In this document: piece by piece, positions 5,701 to 12,704 of the stretch
Position numbering within the stretch: the first letter of the stretch is position 1
How the letters are laid out: each line of letters opens with the position of its first letter
Assembly: GCA_030587525.1 (NCBI GenBank)
Contig: JAUQYW010000118.1
Coordinates: 1 to 13,330 of the forward strand
Direction: 5' to 3'
DNA length: 13,330 bases
From: Candidatus Sigynarchaeota archaeon
Lineage (GTDB): Archaea > Asgardarchaeota > Lokiarchaeia > Sigynarchaeales > Sigynarchaeaceae
Notes under the pieces: generated by a model
Told to the model about the DNA's origin: nothing
What the model saw: only the letters and a program-made list of their open reading frames with translations
Database searches by the model: none
Made by a program: the position numbers and the translations under genes

Positions 5701-6318
5701 ATGATGGCTTCAGCCAGAACACTCATTTACAGGCGTATCAATTATAAAGGGGGAGATATCGGCAGCCTTTTGAAAGACCGCGTCAAAAAATGCTGTCAAG
5801 ATGCAGCAGATTTGCATTCCAAGGGAAAGTTATACACGGTGGATACGATCATCGATCCAACGATAAACATCTTCGATGATTATCAAGGCGAGAGATGTGT
5901 CGCTTTGCTATATGGCTATAAAGGCTCGTGTGATATGGACAATCCGATGCTCGCTCGGGACCAGGATCTGCATTTTCTTGCAATTGCGATCCAATCGCTA
6001 AGCCGTTTAATCGGATCAACTTGCGGGGGAGTATTTTATCCAGTCGCGGGCTTGTGCAACTTGAGTGCTTATGTCTTGGCATTCTGCCAATCACGGATGC
6101 CAGAATCGACGAAATTCGTGAAACAATTGAGAGAAAAACTCGGAGTCGGGCCGGTAAAGATAAGCGTGTCGAAAAAGAACCAGATACCATATTCCTGGTT
6201 GAATATCGGGAAAGTTGCCAACGTGGCTCCATCTGAGGTGTATTCCTTGTTCCCCGAGCACATGGTCACGTTTCCGAAAGGCGAAGAATCCGGCGATTCG
6301 CTGTGGTTCGAAATTTGA
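5701..6318 (+). CDS. Hypothetical protein, 205 residues
   Basis: The frame extends to a GTG at 5692, but that codon lies within the Shine-Dalgarno (AGGTGA, 5689-5694). The ATG at 5701, six bases after it, is therefore the better start; a second ATG follows directly. The protein is soluble-looking and mixed alpha/beta, with five cysteines scattered rather than clustered, a hydrophobic central helix region (LHFLAIAIQSLSRLIG, about 95-110) and a Lys-rich stretch after residue 140. No catalytic motif or family is recognised. Third positions are less GC-rich than in the preceding gene. It is the second gene of the pair starting at 5404. No clear terminator follows. Confidence 0.6.
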   Translation: MMASARTLIYRRINYKGGDIGSLLKDRVKKCCQDAADLHSKGKLYTVDTIIDPTINIFDDYQGERCVALLYGYKGSCDMDNPMLARDQDLHFLAIAIQSLSRLIGSTCGGVFYPVAGLCNLSAYVLAFCQSRMPESTKFVKQLREKLGVGPVKISVSKKNQIPYSWLNIGKVANVAPSEVYSLFPEHMVTFPKGEESGDSLWFEI

Positions 6319-6342
6319 TGGTGTAGAAAGTCTTCTTGATGA

Positions 6343-6561
6343 ATCCAGTATAGATTTACTACTACTTACTGCACTAAACCTGCATTAAGTCTCCCGCCAT
6401 TTCTCGCCCGAAAGCGGCACCATGATATTTCTGAAGAAGAGCCGATCGGTGCCCGGTTCGACCAGTTCCACGCCCGCGCCAAGATGCCAGCAGAGACCAC
6501 GCCGAGCCCGCGCCGCGTTCCCTTGTTAAATGATCACGCTTTATTACCGAGCAGTTCATAA
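6343..6561 (+). pseudogene. Possible decayed coding fragment without a start
   Basis: The frame is open for 72 codons between two stops and has protein-like content in its middle (EEEPIGARFDQFHARAKMP, GC-rich codons). No ATG, GTG or plausible TTG is available before an internal ATG at 6484. Its TAA (6559-6561) overlaps the ATG at 6561 in TAATG. That 18-codon frame ends in a TGA overlapping the ATG at 6614. Such stop/start chaining fits either coupled tiny genes or one gene broken by frameshifts. It could also be chance in GC-rich DNA. Confidence 0.25.
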
Positions 6562-6586
6562 TGTCCAAGTCGCGAAATGAAGTTGA

Positions 6587-6799
6587 ATGCACGCGACGGA
6601 AGCACACCAGGAGATGAAACGAGGACAGCAAGGCGGGAAACCCGGGGGCGGCGATGCGATCCCCGAGGTGACCGAGGCAGACATCAGGAAGGCGCTGGTC
6701 GCGGACTTCGGCGAGGAAATTGCCTCGAGGTTCACGATCACGCCCCGAGACGGCGTCGGTGGCGCGCCGAGGACAAGGCGCAAGTGGCGATGGCACTAG
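6587..6799 (+). CDS. Small hypothetical protein, possibly frameshifted
   Basis: The frame gives 70 residues from ATG 6587, or 61 from ATG 6614, which sits in an ATGA overlap with an 18-codon frame. The centre VTEADIRKALVADFGEEIAS (29-48) looks like a genuine helical domain with good codon use. The last 15 residues are Arg/Trp rich (TRRKWRWH) and look like the product of a late frameshift. The neighbouring frame in the same stretch instead reads RAEDKAQVAMAL, which is more protein-like. A TATA-like TTTATTA (6540-6546) would start transcription near 6570. A T-run at 6836-6843 could terminate it. Function unknown; it may be the end of the decayed region before it. Confidence 0.35.
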   Translation: MHATEAHQEMKRGQQGGKPGGGDAIPEVTEADIRKALVADFGEEIASRFTITPRDGVGGAPRTRRKWRWH

Positions 6800-6823
6800 G
6801 GAATAGACCGAGATACACGCGAT

Positions 6824-8524
6824 TCATTCCGAATCTTTTTTTTCTTTCATGAGCATGGCGATGTACTTCTCCCGGCGCGCCGCGTACCAGTCGGGCGAGG
6901 CATTGCACGGGGCCACGACGCCGTCGCAGATGACCATGACCATGTCCGCGCCCAGCACGCCGGGCTCGCACGCCCATTCCAGCATGTCCCGCGTGATCAC
7001 GCCGGGGCACTCCTCGTACCGTTCCGGCCTATTGGCAATGTCCGCGATCACGCGCTCGATGTTCGCGGCATCGACCACGTTTTCCAGCTTGCGAAACTCC
7101 TTCCGGATCTCACCCTTCGCGTCCACCAGCGGTATCGTTATCCTTCCCGAGTTGTGGTGCGGCGACAACCAGCGGTAGCACGTGGGCTGCGTGTCGGCCA
7201 CGATCTTCGTCCATGCCCCCGGGTCGGAGCTCCCCAGCGTGCACCCCTGGTGTGCCCACGAGATCCCAAGCATCCCGCGCTCCCGTTCGTCAAGCGACTC
7301 TTTCGGCAGCGCCGTGAACATGGCCCGCAAGACCAGCCCCTGCATGAGTATCTTCGCCGCGTAGGTTTGCTCCCTGATCATGAACTTCTCGATCTTGTTG
7401 CTCTTCGCGGCCTCCTCGGCGACCTTGACCACGTTCAAGTACTGGTCCATGCCGATTACCCCTGTCGTGTCGGGGGCGAGCGCGTCGGGCACGATGTCCC
7501 ACACCACGTGCAGCCCCCGCGAGCCGGAGTAATGCCGGGCGGGAGGAGGAAATCCGAGCTCGGCCCCCGCAGCCACTATCGCGTCTGACACCCCGCACGT
7601 GAACTCCCACGCCCGCTGCGGTCCCACGAGCGATAGCAGGCCCTTCTGCGCGTCGAGGTCGACGACCGCCCGCCCCACCGACCCGTCCCGCCGCACGATC
7701 GCGGGATAGAAGGCGAAAAGGCCCATGTCTTGCACCAGCGGCAGCACGTCGGCGGGCGACGTGATGGCGATCGGCACGTCCTTCTTGACGTTCCAGCGTT
7801 TGCGGGACTCGGCACCCTGGAACGCTTGATCGGTGCCGACCTTGAACCCGTCGCACGCCGTGGCGATCGCCTCGGCCACCCGGGGTATCGAAAAGAATTT
7901 CACCACGATGTCCTTCTTGTCGAGCTGCAGCCACTCCGAGATCGGCTTTTGGGGCGCCACGCCATCGAACACGGGGCCAGACACGTCGAACCGGTTCACG
8001 CTGCCGTGCACCGTGATTTTCAAGCCCACTTCCTTGCACATCTGCAGTTGTTGCAGGTCAAACACCCGCCGGAGCGCCTGCTCCAGCAAGGTGTAATTCT
8101 GGCGGTCCTTGTATGCAGTCGATATCTCCATGATCTCGGCCATGTAATCGCCCTTGACCGTCCCGCTTCTCGTGGAAAAATCGAGCTCCCGCTGCGGGTC
8201 GTCGACGCGCTGGTTGAACCGGGCCCGGAGCTGCCCGGCGAGCCCGTGCCACGCCGCGATGACCCGCTGCTGCTGCCGGGCGAGCAGCTCGGCACGGAGC
8301 TTCTCGTCGTCCCGTGCCGGCGCCAGCAGCTCGTCGTCGGGGAACGTGATGCGGATGCGTGCGGTCACGTCGATATCGCTGTTTTTCGGATCGACGAGCA
8401 GCAAGTGGGCAAATGACACGTCGTGGACCAGCGCCTCGAGCCCTTCTTGGAGCAACGTCGCCGTATCGAGCACGTGGGTGCGCTGGGGATTTTCGAGGTA
8501 GAATCTTTTTTTCTGCTCACGCAT
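6824..8524 (-). CDS. Archaeo-eukaryotic primase (AEP) superfamily protein
   Basis: This 566-residue protein carries the three AEP catalytic motifs. Motif I is AVVDLDAQK (286-294; metal-binding D289 and D291). Motif II is HYSGSRGLHVVWD (331-343; S333, R336 and H339, the SGxRGxH nucleotide-binding loop). Motif III is SPHHNSGRITIPLVD (454-468; compare SLHxxTGLxxhP of PriS and LigD primases, with D468 the likely third acid). Upstream, GLFAFYPAIVRRDG (268-281) matches the run-up to motif I in the LigD/PriS branch. About 210 N-terminal residues before the core are unassigned, so it is much longer than a typical archaeal PriS (around 350-400), and no PriL lies nearby. A Shine-Dalgarno AGAGGT sits six bases before ATG 8524. 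It probably synthesises primers or fills DNA gaps for an element or in repair. The AEP assignment is confident; the subfamily is not. Confidence 0.85.
   Translation of the reverse strand: MREQKKRFYLENPQRTHVLDTATLLQEGLEALVHDVSFAHLLLVDPKNSDIDVTARIRITFPDDELLAPARDDEKLRAELLARQQQRVIAAWHGLAGQLRARFNQRVDDPQRELDFSTRSGTVKGDYMAEIMEISTAYKDRQNYTLLEQALRRVFDLQQLQMCKEVGLKITVHGSVNRFDVSGPVFDGVAPQKPISEWLQLDKKDIVVKFFSIPRVAEAIATACDGFKVGTDQAFQGAESRKRWNVKKDVPIAITSPADVLPLVQDMGLFAFYPAIVRRDGSVGRAVVDLDAQKGLLSLVGPQRAWEFTCGVSDAIVAAGAELGFPPPARHYSGSRGLHVVWDIVPDALAPDTTGVIGMDQYLNVVKVAEEAAKSNKIEKFMIREQTYAAKILMQGLVLRAMFTALPKESLDERERGMLGISWAHQGCTLGSSDPGAWTKIVADTQPTCYRWLSPHHNSGRITIPLVDAKGEIRKEFRKLENVVDAANIERVIADIANRPERYEECPGVITRDMLEWACEPGVLGADMVMVICDGVVAPCNASPDWYAARREKYIAMLMKEKKDSE
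6836..6843 (+). terminator. T-run ending the 6587-6799 transcript
   Basis: Eight T on the plus strand, 37 bases after the stop of the small hypothetical gene, would be enough for archaeal termination. It overlaps the 3' end of the primase gene, where the same bases encode its KEKK tail on the other strand. Confidence 0.35.
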
Positions 8525-8623
8525 GGCGGTACCTCTGGCGGCCGGGCAATCCCGTCGCCGACTGCCCGGTACTCGCTTCGCATCCGGCCTTAATAACCAC
8601 GAGGACGGACGCGGATCCGGCGA

Positions 8624-8637
8624 ATTCTATATAGAAT
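8624..8637. promoter_or_regulatory. 14-bp AT-rich palindrome upstream of the primase
   Basis: ATTCTATATAGAAT is perfectly self-complementary and contains TATATA. It may be a TATA box readable in both directions, or a dimeric operator, about 100 bases upstream of the primase ATG. Confidence 0.4.
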
Positions 8638-8730
8638 ATCGTGATGGTTTCCCGTGGGATAAGCCAGGGAGGTCGACACAATTTCTGGATCGCTCCGCAC
8701 GGCACTGCGATGGCCACATCCTTGCGGGAT

Positions 8731-8741
8731 ACCTATATACC
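8731..8741 (-). promoter_or_regulatory. TATA box, repeat of the zinc-ribbon operon promoter
   Basis: The minus strand reads GGTATATAGGT, identical over 11 bp to the box at 5172-5182. In both places GGATGTG follows 7-9 bases after it. Transcription would start near 8709 and run into the primase gene with a leader of about 185 bases, or first through the small frame at 8517-8717. Confidence 0.45.
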
Positions 8742-9047
8742 TTTCCATTTCGCAGCTCTGCTCCCGTGCACACAAATTCTCGCACATGTGCCTCATGCCA
8801 TGGATGAATGGCGCTGGAAAGTATCGGGATTTAAATATGTAGTTGGGATGCAAGCGACGATCCCTTCCAATGCAAAGGGCAAACCTCATTCTGCCAAGTG
8901 TTGTCGGGGTGTTCGTCCTCCCCGGCGGGCTCCCGCGCCTCATCCCGCGGTCCCGCCTCTTGTTTTTGCCGATGATCGCCTGGTGACTTCGGAGCAAGAA
9001 ATTCCAGAAAAAAAGATAACAACGGTTGTCCCCTCGTGGTCGCGCGC

Positions 9048-9203
9048 TCACTCGTCGAGCAGGTCCGCGGGTGCCGCTTCGAACAATTCCGCCACCCACG
9101 CCACTTGGAGGTCGAGAAAGCCTTCACCGTTTGTGAAAAAATATGAGGGCTTGATTGCGAATGCTTGATTTACCTTTTTAAAGTGATCTGCTAAAGCTTG
9201 CAT
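9048..9203 (-). pseudogene. Truncated duplicate of the 12705-13040 gene's 3' end
   Basis: Bases 9048-9116 align without gaps to 12705-12773 with 50 of 69 identical. The encoded C-termini share 14 of 22 residues (LDLQVAWVAELFEAAPADL versus LDQQVARVAELFKEVPAKL) and the stop position. Upstream of 9116 the similarity stops abruptly and the DNA becomes AT-rich. The frame runs on as unrelated sequence to an ATG at 9203, giving 51 codons, but this is unlikely to be a working gene. Best read as the remaining 3' end of a paralogue, cut where the AT-rich segment carrying the large ATPase gene begins. Confidence 0.55.
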
Positions 9204-9230
9204 ATCAATAAAAATCTCGAAGGGATTAAT
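9174..9230 (+). promoter_or_regulatory. Promoter and ribosome-binding site of the large ATPase gene
   Basis: CTTTTTAAAG (9174-9183) serves as a TATA-like box with predicted start near 9205. The short leader contains GAAGGGAT (9219-9226), a moderate Shine-Dalgarno six bases before ATG 9232. ATATCAATA at 9202-9210 is a poorer alternative box. Confidence 0.4.
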
Positions 9231-9231
9231 T

Positions 9232-12200
9232 ATGGTTTATACTTGGGAGCGATTTGGTGTTTTTGCGAAACAACCGTTGCTTGATTTTTCTGAACCGTTG
9301 ATAAACGACGAGGACCTTGAAAAATACTTTGTCATATTAAACAATCATAAACTGAAAACAGAAATTCTCGATAGATTAGATTCACAAGAAGGAGCAGCGT
9401 CACTTTTTGGCCAGAGATTCTTAATCCTTGGCGATTATAAAGTTGGAAAGACTAGCTTGAAGAATTACATTGTATATCGCTTGAAGAAATCGTTTAACAT
9501 ACTTCACGTCGATATAAATGTCGCGAAGATTGAAGGAATGACAAACAGTGAAGAGATCCATAAAGTCCTATTCTCTTCATGGTATCGGGGATTATGTAAA
9601 GTCATTGATAAAGAAAAGCTGACTTTTTCCACCTCAGAAGACTATCTGGAAAAAATCATCGAAATTTACGAAGATGTTTTCACGAACAAGAAATATCCTT
9701 ACGAAAGAAGTGTCGTCGTTTTGGATCAAGCAAATAAATTGGAGAAGAGTTCGGACGTTGAACCATTCAAGAAATTTTGTGATTCATTTCAAGGTTCTTG
9801 GGAACAGGAATTTACTTCAATCAAAGATAAGCTGTTAATCCTATGCTGTGGTCATCGTGATTGGGTGGAAATATTCGATCTTTCCGACGAATCGAGTTTT
9901 GGCGTGTTTCCAAAATGGATAATGTATGGCTACAACTGGGATAGATTCACCCTAAAAGAAGCTCTAGAGCGAAGGATTAAAAACGCGTTAAAACCAGAAT
10001 TCGAGTCGTTGGTTTCTTCAATAGTTACGGAGGTTCTTGTAAAAAAACTTAGTAAAGATGAAAGTACCTCGATCACGAAGTGGATTGATAGATTTAACAA
10101 GTATTTGACAGAATTCGGCGATAATTTCTCGGCTTATGGAGAAAAAATTGAAAATTTTGATAAATATTTGGAGGATTCGTACGATCTCCAAGAAAAAATA
10201 GAAAAACAAGTCCGGTCATACCAAGTTAAGACTATAATGGAGGAACTGAATAAATTCCGCAATAATTACGGATCAAATGTATTCAGTGCCCTCGTTGGAC
10301 TTTTAGAACATGTCATGTATTCATGTGGGGGAAATGCAATTTCAAAAGGAAATTTAAAAGGGATACTTGATAAGAATTTCTCTGCTCTAACACAAGATTT
10401 TATCATTGAAAAGATAACTGAAGGAAATCGGAAAGAAACACCTACAGACTTTATTCTTTTTAAGACCACGCCGGACAATACTGAGATTATGATCAAGGAA
10501 AATTTTTATGATTTCCTTAAATTTATAAAAAATAATTTTAATCAGAAACCAAGCGACTTTCTCGATCGTTATCTTGATAATGCATATCCACGCTTAAAGA
10601 AACAACAAATTAATATCGAATCGAGGAATATCGAAGAGATTTACGAAGCGCTAGGATCTTTACAAGTTCAATTTGAAAATCATCAAGCATCGAGCATTAT
10701 TAAAGCTTCGAAACAAGAAGTGAATGCAAATTTAAAACCACTTTTTGAGAAGATAATGAAAGAAGAGGACGAATCTAAGAAAAACGAGAACTTGATTGAA
10801 TTAAAAGCCTCGTTATGTCGCGTCGCAATGGCCGTGGTTGATTTCGTCGTCTCCTTGTATTTTCCAAAAGAAGTCTATCCATATGAAGATATGTTACAAG
10901 TCTTTTCTGAATTTATAAAGCTTATAAAATCACCGACCGACGATTTTGATTATGAATTCTTGAAAAAGGTGAATCAAGATGATCCCGGGAATATGAAAGA
11001 ATTACTCGCTGATGTCCGAACTTTTATCAAGAATTTGCAAGAGGACATTGAAGAATTTAATACGAATACTCAGCGACAAGAACAAAAGAGAATCATTAAA
11101 GAAGTAAACCATCTCCTTCAAAACGGGAAATTAGAACCCAAATCAGAAGACTGGGTTATTGCTGAATTGACGAATTTAGTAAAGATCTATTGTACTAGAC
11201 CAATCACTCAAAGAAATTGCCGAGAATTCCTGGATCAAATCAATTCCATTGAAGAGGATGAACAGAATGCCAAGGTTTATAGAGATTGCATGGTATTTTT
11301 ATTGAATAAAATTGTTGAAAATAAGTATTACTACACTATAAATGACATTGGCAAGAAAATCATAGACCAATTAGACAATTTCCCGTTTTTAAATAATTTA
11401 GTATATTTAACATCAACTGATGACGATGATGAGGTGAAAAGCGGGAGTTTTTCGAGCTATATTGTGCAAAAAATCACTGTAGACCCACGATATAAGTTCA
11501 AATCTAAATCAAAAGTCATCGAGGAATTAAAAGCGCTAAAAAATAAAACCATATATGTCGTTTTTATTGATGATTTTATTGGAACGGGGGAACAGTTCAT
11601 CCCACGATTCAAATCTTTCACAAAAGACGCAGATATACACAAAAGAAATAACAAAATAGAATTGCGTTATTTGCTCATCGCAGCAATTGGAACTGAAATC
11701 GCACAAGAAAATATCTTGACCAAAACTGATTTGAAACCGGAACAACTGAAATTTGCTACCTTAATCCATAGATATCAAAAAGCGTTCCATAAACAAGATT
11801 GGAAAGATGTTAATATACTTGAAAAATTTACTTCTTTTCTCAAGAAGCTCGATGAAACTGAATGGAATGGACGAAATGGTTCCGAATTATTGATCATTTT
11901 CGAATATAATACGCCAAATAATACGATAAGTTGCTTATGGAAGCAAATATTATTGCCAAATGGAAAAAATTGGAAACCACTATTTCCTCGGACGGGGCAA
12001 TTAGCTAAGAATAACAAAGAGACTTCTTGCGAATCAGCTCCTATTGTGCCTATCGTCCAGTCGAGTCCTCCGTCCGATATGAAGCCCACCAACACAATAC
12101 CTTTCGAACAACTTGGGAATGTCCAAATTTCAAGAATCGAATGGGTGCATATTTTACTCACCATCGAGGAATGTTTAGAAAAAGGTCGTGGGAGACCCAC

Positions 12201-12399
12201 AAAGTGCAAGCTATATTCCTTCACGACCTATTTCGATAGAAAGCGCGATCTTGATCTCATCCATATCGATCGACGGTATGACAAGGCTATTTTACTCAAG
12301 CTGGTCGAACAAGGACTATTGATGAGGACGGAAGACGATGTATTCGACAAGAGCAAGTCATACGAACAAAAAAAGAAAGATTTCCTCCTGTCTATTTAA
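9232..12399 (+). CDS. P-loop ATPase fused to a phosphoribosyltransferase-like effector (PRTase-CE type), candidate defence protein
   Basis: A 1055-residue cytoplasmic protein. Residues 1-35 end in a segment typical of the lead-in to AAA/STAND ATPases. Walker A is GDYKVGKT (67-74), and Walker B is VVVLDQ (161-166), with Gln in place of the usual Glu. A sensor-like strand LLILCCGHRDW (201-211) and RFTLKEALERRI (238-249) resemble ORC/STAND-type ATPases. Residues 270-640 are mostly helical and charged. The PRPP-binding loop pattern VVFIDDFIGTGEQF (776-789) is followed by NTPNNTISCLW (893-903) and NWKPLFPR (913-920). The pairing DDFxGTG...NNT-x-x-x-LW...W-x-PLFPR fits the PRTase-CE family described in NTPase-regulated conflict systems. 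A polar linker (921-960) leads to a basic C-terminal domain (968-1055), possibly a winged helix. The gene stands alone and is AT-rich, unlike its neighbours, suggesting recent transfer. Defence is inferred; its trigger and substrate are unknown. Confidence 0.8.
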   Translation: MVYTWERFGVFAKQPLLDFSEPLINDEDLEKYFVILNNHKLKTEILDRLDSQEGAASLFGQRFLILGDYKVGKTSLKNYIVYRLKKSFNILHVDINVAKIEGMTNSEEIHKVLFSSWYRGLCKVIDKEKLTFSTSEDYLEKIIEIYEDVFTNKKYPYERSVVVLDQANKLEKSSDVEPFKKFCDSFQGSWEQEFTSIKDKLLILCCGHRDWVEIFDLSDESSFGVFPKWIMYGYNWDRFTLKEALERRIKNALKPEFESLVSSIVTEVLVKKLSKDESTSITKWIDRFNKYLTEFGDNFSAYGEKIENFDKYLEDSYDLQEKIEKQVRSYQVKTIMEELNKFRNNYGSNVFSALVGLLEHVMYSCGGNAISKGNLKGILDKNFSALTQDFIIEKITEGNRKETPTDFILFKTTPDNTEIMIKENFYDFLKFIKNNFNQKPSDFLDRYLDNAYPRLKKQQINIESRNIEEIYEALGSLQVQFENHQASSIIKASKQEVNANLKPLFEKIMKEEDESKKNENLIELKASLCRVAMAVVDFVVSLYFPKEVYPYEDMLQVFSEFIKLIKSPTDDFDYEFLKKVNQDDPGNMKELLADVRTFIKNLQEDIEEFNTNTQRQEQKRIIKEVNHLLQNGKLEPKSEDWVIAELTNLVKIYCTRPITQRNCREFLDQINSIEEDEQNAKVYRDCMVFLLNKIVENKYYYTINDIGKKIIDQLDNFPFLNNLVYLTSTDDDDEVKSGSFSSYIVQKITVDPRYKFKSKSKVIEELKALKNKTIYVVFIDDFIGTGEQFIPRFKSFTKDADIHKRNNKIELRYLLIAAIGTEIAQENILTKTDLKPEQLKFATLIHRYQKAFHKQDWKDVNILEKFTSFLKKLDETEWNGRNGSELLIIFEYNTPNNTISCLWKQILLPNGKNWKPLFPRTGQLAKNNKETSCESAPIVPIVQSSPPSDMKPTNTIPFEQLGNVQISRIEWVHILLTIEECLEKGRGRPTKCKLYSFTTYFDRKRDLDLIHIDRRYDKAILLKLVEQGLLMRTEDDVFDKSKSYEQKKKDFLLSI

Positions 12400-12446
12400 T
12401 AAAAACAACAAATGATGATACCGATGTCGACAAGAATAGCTGGCAC

Positions 12447-12472
12447 AAGGGAATATGCTCCCTTTCATATTC
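12447..12472. terminator. Competing hairpins after the ATPase gene
   Basis: AAGGGA/TCCCTT (12447-12452 with 12459-12464) and GAATATG/CATATTC (12451-12457 with 12466-12472) are mutually exclusive stems in the same 26 bases. It lies 48 bases after the ATPase stop and over the end of the minus-strand 79-codon frame, so it may mark the 3' ends of both transcripts. No strong T-run follows directly. Confidence 0.3.
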
Positions 12473-12704
12473 TATAAAACATCGAAAATGATTTTACTCC
12501 TATTATTCCTTCAGCTCGCAACCTCTTCGAGTTTCGGTCTTCTTCCTCGACGCCTTCCGCATACATGCTCCGCGATTGCGGAGCATTCGCGGCCCCGCCT
12601 CTTTTTTTCCTTTTCCACGGCGTGAGAACTACTACCAGAATCAGATGCGAAATGAGCACAATGAAAGAGTTATAAAAAGAAGGATTCTCCTCTCGGTCGT
12701 GCAT
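12465..12704 (-). CDS. Possible small single-span membrane protein
   Basis: This 79-residue frame has its ATG directly after the TGA of the 12705-13040 gene (TGAATG), which would allow coupled translation. Residues 12-29 are hydrophobic (SFIVLISHLILVVVLTPW, one membrane span), followed by the basic KRKKR, as in a membrane protein with a cytoplasmic tail. The tail is charged (EEED, KRLR). Part of the frame coincides with a perfect hairpin and a T-run that could end plus-strand transcription, so its coding status is uncertain. A decayed counterpart may lie downstream of the truncated copy at 9048. Confidence 0.35.
   Translation of the reverse strand: MHDREENPSFYNSFIVLISHLILVVVLTPWKRKKRGGAANAPQSRSMYAEGVEEEDRNSKRLRAEGIIGVKSFSMFYRI
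12565..12608 (+). terminator. Perfect hairpin followed by a T-run
   Basis: ATGCTCCGC and GCGGAGCAT form a perfect 9-bp stem around a GATT loop (12565-12586). Sixteen bases later there is a run of seven T (12602-12608) and further T-rich sequence. On the plus strand this could terminate read-through from the ATPase gene about 200 bases after its stop. Confidence 0.45.

Larger units (their letters stand above)
8525..9047. other. Intergenic region upstream of the primase
   Basis: No convincing gene is present. It holds a TATA-like TTATTA (8591-8596, minus), a perfect AT-rich palindrome (8624-8637) and the GGTATATAGGT promoter box (8731-8741, minus). A 66-codon minus-strand frame (8517-8717) overlaps the primase start by eight bases and has one hydrophobic stretch. 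It could be a small upstream gene but lacks supporting evidence. From about 8930 to 9047 lies sequence resembling the DNA downstream of the 12705-13040 gene (shared AGAGGCGGG-x-CCGCG and GAC-CxC/G-GAG words), consistent with a decayed duplicate. Confidence 0.4.

Noticed and set aside
7290..8416. Long antisense and alternative-frame reading frames across the primase gene (249 and 228 codons)
   Set aside because: They are Arg/Gly/His-rich shadows of a GC-rich gene, while the primase frame carries the three AEP motifs.
8641..9168. 175-codon plus-strand frame upstream of the ATPase gene
   Set aside because: It covers the decayed duplicate and promoter sequences, has no domain-like content, and conflicts with minus-strand homology at 9048-9116.
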